Origin: Sphingomonas sp. Leaf22
Lineage (GTDB): Bacteria; Pseudomonadota; Alphaproteobacteria; Sphingomonadales; Sphingomonadaceae
Reading direction: 5' to 3'
DNA length: 64,000 bases
NCBI RefSeq assembly: GCF_001421715.1
Contig: NZ_LMKP01000042.1
Coordinates: 82,929-146,928 of the forward strand
Shown here: positions 62,129-64,000 of the stretch, piece after piece
Layout: every line of letters begins with the position of its first letter
Position numbering within the stretch: the first letter of the stretch is position 1
Translations under genes and position numbers: made by a program
The notes under the pieces: generated by a model
Databases searched by the model: none
Told to the model about the DNA's origin: nothing
Seen by the model: the letters and a program-made list of their open reading frames with translations, nothing else

Positions 62129-63253
62129 ATGTCGATCCGCCCATGGCGCGATATCCACCGCCGGCAAAGCCGCCAGATCATGGTCGGCAACGTCCCCGTC
62201 GGCGGCGACGCGCCGGTCACGGTGCAGACGATGACCAATACCGACACCTCCGATGCGGTGGCGACGATCGACCAGATCCGCCGCTGCGAAGAGGCGGGCG
62301 CGGACATCATCCGCGTGTCGTGCCCCGACGTGCCGAGCACGCAGGCGCTGCGCCAGATCACCCGCGCCGCGCGCGTGCCGATCGTCGCCGACATCCATTT
62401 CCACTACAAGCGCGCGCTGGAAGCCGCCGATGCCGGTGCGGCCTGCCTGCGCATCAATCCGGGCAATATCGGGTCGAACGAGCGCGTCGCCGAAGTGGTG
62501 CGCGCGGCCAAGGCCAATGGCTGCGCGATCCGCATCGGCGTGAATGGCGGCAGCCTCGAAAAGCATCTGCTCGAAAAATATGGCGAGCCGTGTCCCGACG
62601 CGTTGGTCGAATCGGCGATGGACCATATCAAGCTGTTGCAGGACCACGACTTCCACGAATTCAAGGTCGCGGTGAAGGCGTCCGACCTGTTCATGGCGGT
62701 CGCCGCCTATCAGCAGCTGGCCGAGATGGTCGATTGCCCGCTGCACCTGGGCATTACCGAGGCCGGTGGCTTCGTCGGCGGCACGGTCAAGTCGTCGATC
62801 GGCATCGGGTCGCTGCTGTGGTTCGGGATCGGCGACACGATCCGCGTGTCGCTGTCGGCCGAGCCGGAAGAGGAAATCCGCGTCGGCTTCGAAATCCTGA
62901 AGGCGCTCGGCATCCGCAATCGCGGGGTGCGCGTCGTGTCGTGTCCGTCGTGCGCGCGGCAGGGGTTCGACGTGATCCGTACCGTGCAGGCGCTGGAGGA
63001 GCGGTTGCAGCATATCCGCACGCCGATGTCGCTGTCGGTGCTGGGCTGCGTCGTCAACGGCCCCGGCGAAGCGCGCGAGACCGATATCGGCATCACCGGC
63101 GGCGGCAATGGCCGGCACATGGTCTATCTGTCGGGGGTCACCGACCACCATGTGCAGGATGCCGACATGATCGAGCATATCGTCAAGCTGGTCGAGGCCA
63201 AGGCAGCGGAGATCGAGGCGGCGAGCGCGGGGATGCCGCAGGCGGCGGAGTAG
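62129..63253 (+). CDS. ispG: (E)-4-hydroxy-3-methylbut-2-enyl-diphosphate synthase
   Basis: Iron-sulfur enzyme of the MEP isoprenoid pathway. 374 residues with MVGNVPVGGDAPVTVQTMTN, the TIM-barrel ADIHFHYKRAL, NPGNIG, and the cluster cysteines in SCPSCARQGFDV and GCVVNGPGEA. Length and motifs are normal for the bacterial type. It stands alone on the plus strand. Confidence 0.97.
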   Translation: MSIRPWRDIHRRQSRQIMVGNVPVGGDAPVTVQTMTNTDTSDAVATIDQIRRCEEAGADIIRVSCPDVPSTQALRQITRAARVPIVADIHFHYKRALEAADAGAACLRINPGNIGSNERVAEVVRAAKANGCAIRIGVNGGSLEKHLLEKYGEPCPDALVESAMDHIKLLQDHDFHEFKVAVKASDLFMAVAAYQQLAEMVDCPLHLGITEAGGFVGGTVKSSIGIGSLLWFGIGDTIRVSLSAEPEEEIRVGFEILKALGIRNRGVRVVSCPSCARQGFDVIRTVQALEERLQHIRTPMSLSVLGCVVNGPGEARETDIGITGGGNGRHMVYLSGVTDHHVQDADMIEHIVKLVEAKAAEIEAASAGMPQAAE

Positions 63254-63276
63254 GACAGACGACTCCGTAAATCCGT

Positions 63277-63299
63277 ATCCCCGCCTGCGCCGGGATACG
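63277..63299. repeat. Single palindrome, ATCCCCGC family
   Basis: GTATCCCCGCCTGCGCCGGG followed by ATAC, a member of the 11401/25355/41224 family, between ispG and the convergent DUF1345 gene. Confidence 0.6.
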
Positions 63300-63312
63300 A
63301 TGTAAGTCGGCC

Positions 63313-63951
63313 TTACGATCCGCCCAGCACGTTCACGCTGAACGCCACGACGCCCAGATTGAACACGAACGCCATCAGGCAATGGCCGGTCACCGTGCGA
63401 CGCATCGTGCGCGAGGTGATCGACACGTCCGACGTCTGGAACGTCATGCCCAGCGTGAACGCGAAATAGACGAAGTCCCAGTAATCGGGTTCGTCGGTAC
63501 CGGGCATGTCGACCCCGCCGCTGTCCTTGCCCGACGGGTCGGCGGTGTAGAACAGATGGGCATAGTGCACGGCATAGATGGTGTTGGCGAAGGTCCAGGC
63601 GAGCAACAGCGTCGCAACGACCAGCAGGACGACGGGCGCGCTCGGCGCGCCGCGCTGTCCCAGTTCGATCGCGATCGCGGTCAACAGCACGAGCGCGATC
63701 GCAGCGGACAGCACCAGCAACAGGCCGCGATTGGCGTCGTTGCGGAGCGCCGCCTGCCGCATGCGGTCGGCGGTGGCACCGAGCAGCGGAATGCACGACA
63801 GCAGAAAGACGATCGCGGCGATATCGAAGGCGAGCGGTACCCCGATCCGCCAGCCGAACGCCGGCAACGCCCAGCATCCGGCAGCGACCGCGACGGCGGT
63901 GAAGGCGACGAAGCGGGGAGGCGCAATGCGCTGGCCGAGGTTGAGTGACAT
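63313..63951 (-). CDS. DUF1345 membrane protein
   Basis: A 212-residue membrane protein with about six helices. The C-terminal motif YWDFVYFAFTLGMTFQTSDV (20 residues) and SRTMRRTVTGH are hallmarks of DUF1345. No function is assigned in the family; the YFAFTxGM core resembles the pore region of two-helix ion channels, which is only a loose similarity. Near the window end. Confidence 0.9.
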   Translation of the reverse strand: MSLNLGQRIAPPRFVAFTAVAVAAGCWALPAFGWRIGVPLAFDIAAIVFLLSCIPLLGATADRMRQAALRNDANRGLLLVLSAAIALVLLTAIAIELGQRGAPSAPVVLLVVATLLLAWTFANTIYAVHYAHLFYTADPSGKDSGGVDMPGTDEPDYWDFVYFAFTLGMTFQTSDVSITSRTMRRTVTGHCLMAFVFNLGVVAFSVNVLGGS

Positions 63952-64000
63952 GGGGGAGGGTGTATCGTGCGGCGGGGCACCGGAGCAAGTTCCTCCCCGT

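Noticed and set aside
60830..63988. Minus-strand frame of 1052 codons across ispG and the acyltransferase
   Set aside because: It crosses two convincing genes in other frames and has the low-complexity look of GC-rich shadow frames.

Overview
The window is GC-rich chromosomal DNA from an alphaproteobacterium, most likely a Sphingomonas or close relative (Sphingomonadales). The evidence is the dense packing with many 4-base RTGA overlaps, the strong G/C preference at third codon positions, the protein repertoire (TonB-dependent siderophore receptor, M16 peptidase, DUF2171, DUF559, PHA-granule small protein), the miaB-phoH-ybeY-corC-lnt-metK-trmB order on the minus strand, and short inverted repeats in almost every larger gap. 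I see no tRNA, rRNA, prophage, IS transposase or CRISPR array.

Region 1 (1-7.2 kb): a lipoprotein, a GNAT enzyme, then an iron patch. This is a siderophore receptor with a Fur-box-like site, facing a pair (142-aa unknown protein + ferredoxin-NADP reductase) that has its own, better, Fur-box-like site. A lone chemoreceptor and the decayed remnant of an ArsC-like gene follow. Region 2 (7.3-17.1 kb): YffB-like reductase, panB, the outer-membrane/translation set yfgM-like-bamB-der with a TusA-like protein, and two divergent glycosyltransferase pairs.

Region 3 (17.1-30 kb): small lipoprotein and membrane proteins, a two-domain M16 peptidase, NDH-2, an OmpA/Opa-like barrel protein, an HNH protein, the class I ribonucleotide reductase genes nrdB and nrdA separated by a DUF2171 gene and a DUF559 gene framed by inverted repeats. 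Region 4 (30-40.9 kb): DUF2721/DUF4345 membrane proteins, a BioF2-type acyltransferase, a large hybrid histidine kinase facing a LuxR-type response regulator, and an NAD salvage locus (nicotinamidase-like, NrtR, PncB) around a divergent operator.

Region 5 (39.5-54.5 kb, minus strand) is a stretched version of the conserved miaB-phoH-ybeY-corC-lnt-metK-trmB operon. Accessory genes sit in nearly every joint: hemerythrin and alcohol dehydrogenase after miaB, a VapBC toxin-antitoxin pair between phoH and ybeY (vapC stop overlaps the ybeY start), SMR pump / PHA protein / sorbosone-type dehydrogenase between corC and lnt, and a secreted unknown protein and PAP2 phosphatase between metK and trmB. 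Region 6 (54.8-64 kb): fadD-like ligase, diguanylate cyclase, S1/P1 nuclease, isoaspartyl peptidase, acyltransferase, ispG and a DUF1345 protein.

The least explained signals are non-coding: a three-copy composite element carrying AAAGGTCAC direct repeats directly behind gene ends, several families of dispersed hairpins, a recurring CTGAATGTCGAT tail, and candidate operators for Fur, NrtR, VapB and NrdR. All family assignments are from reading the sequence; no database search was run.
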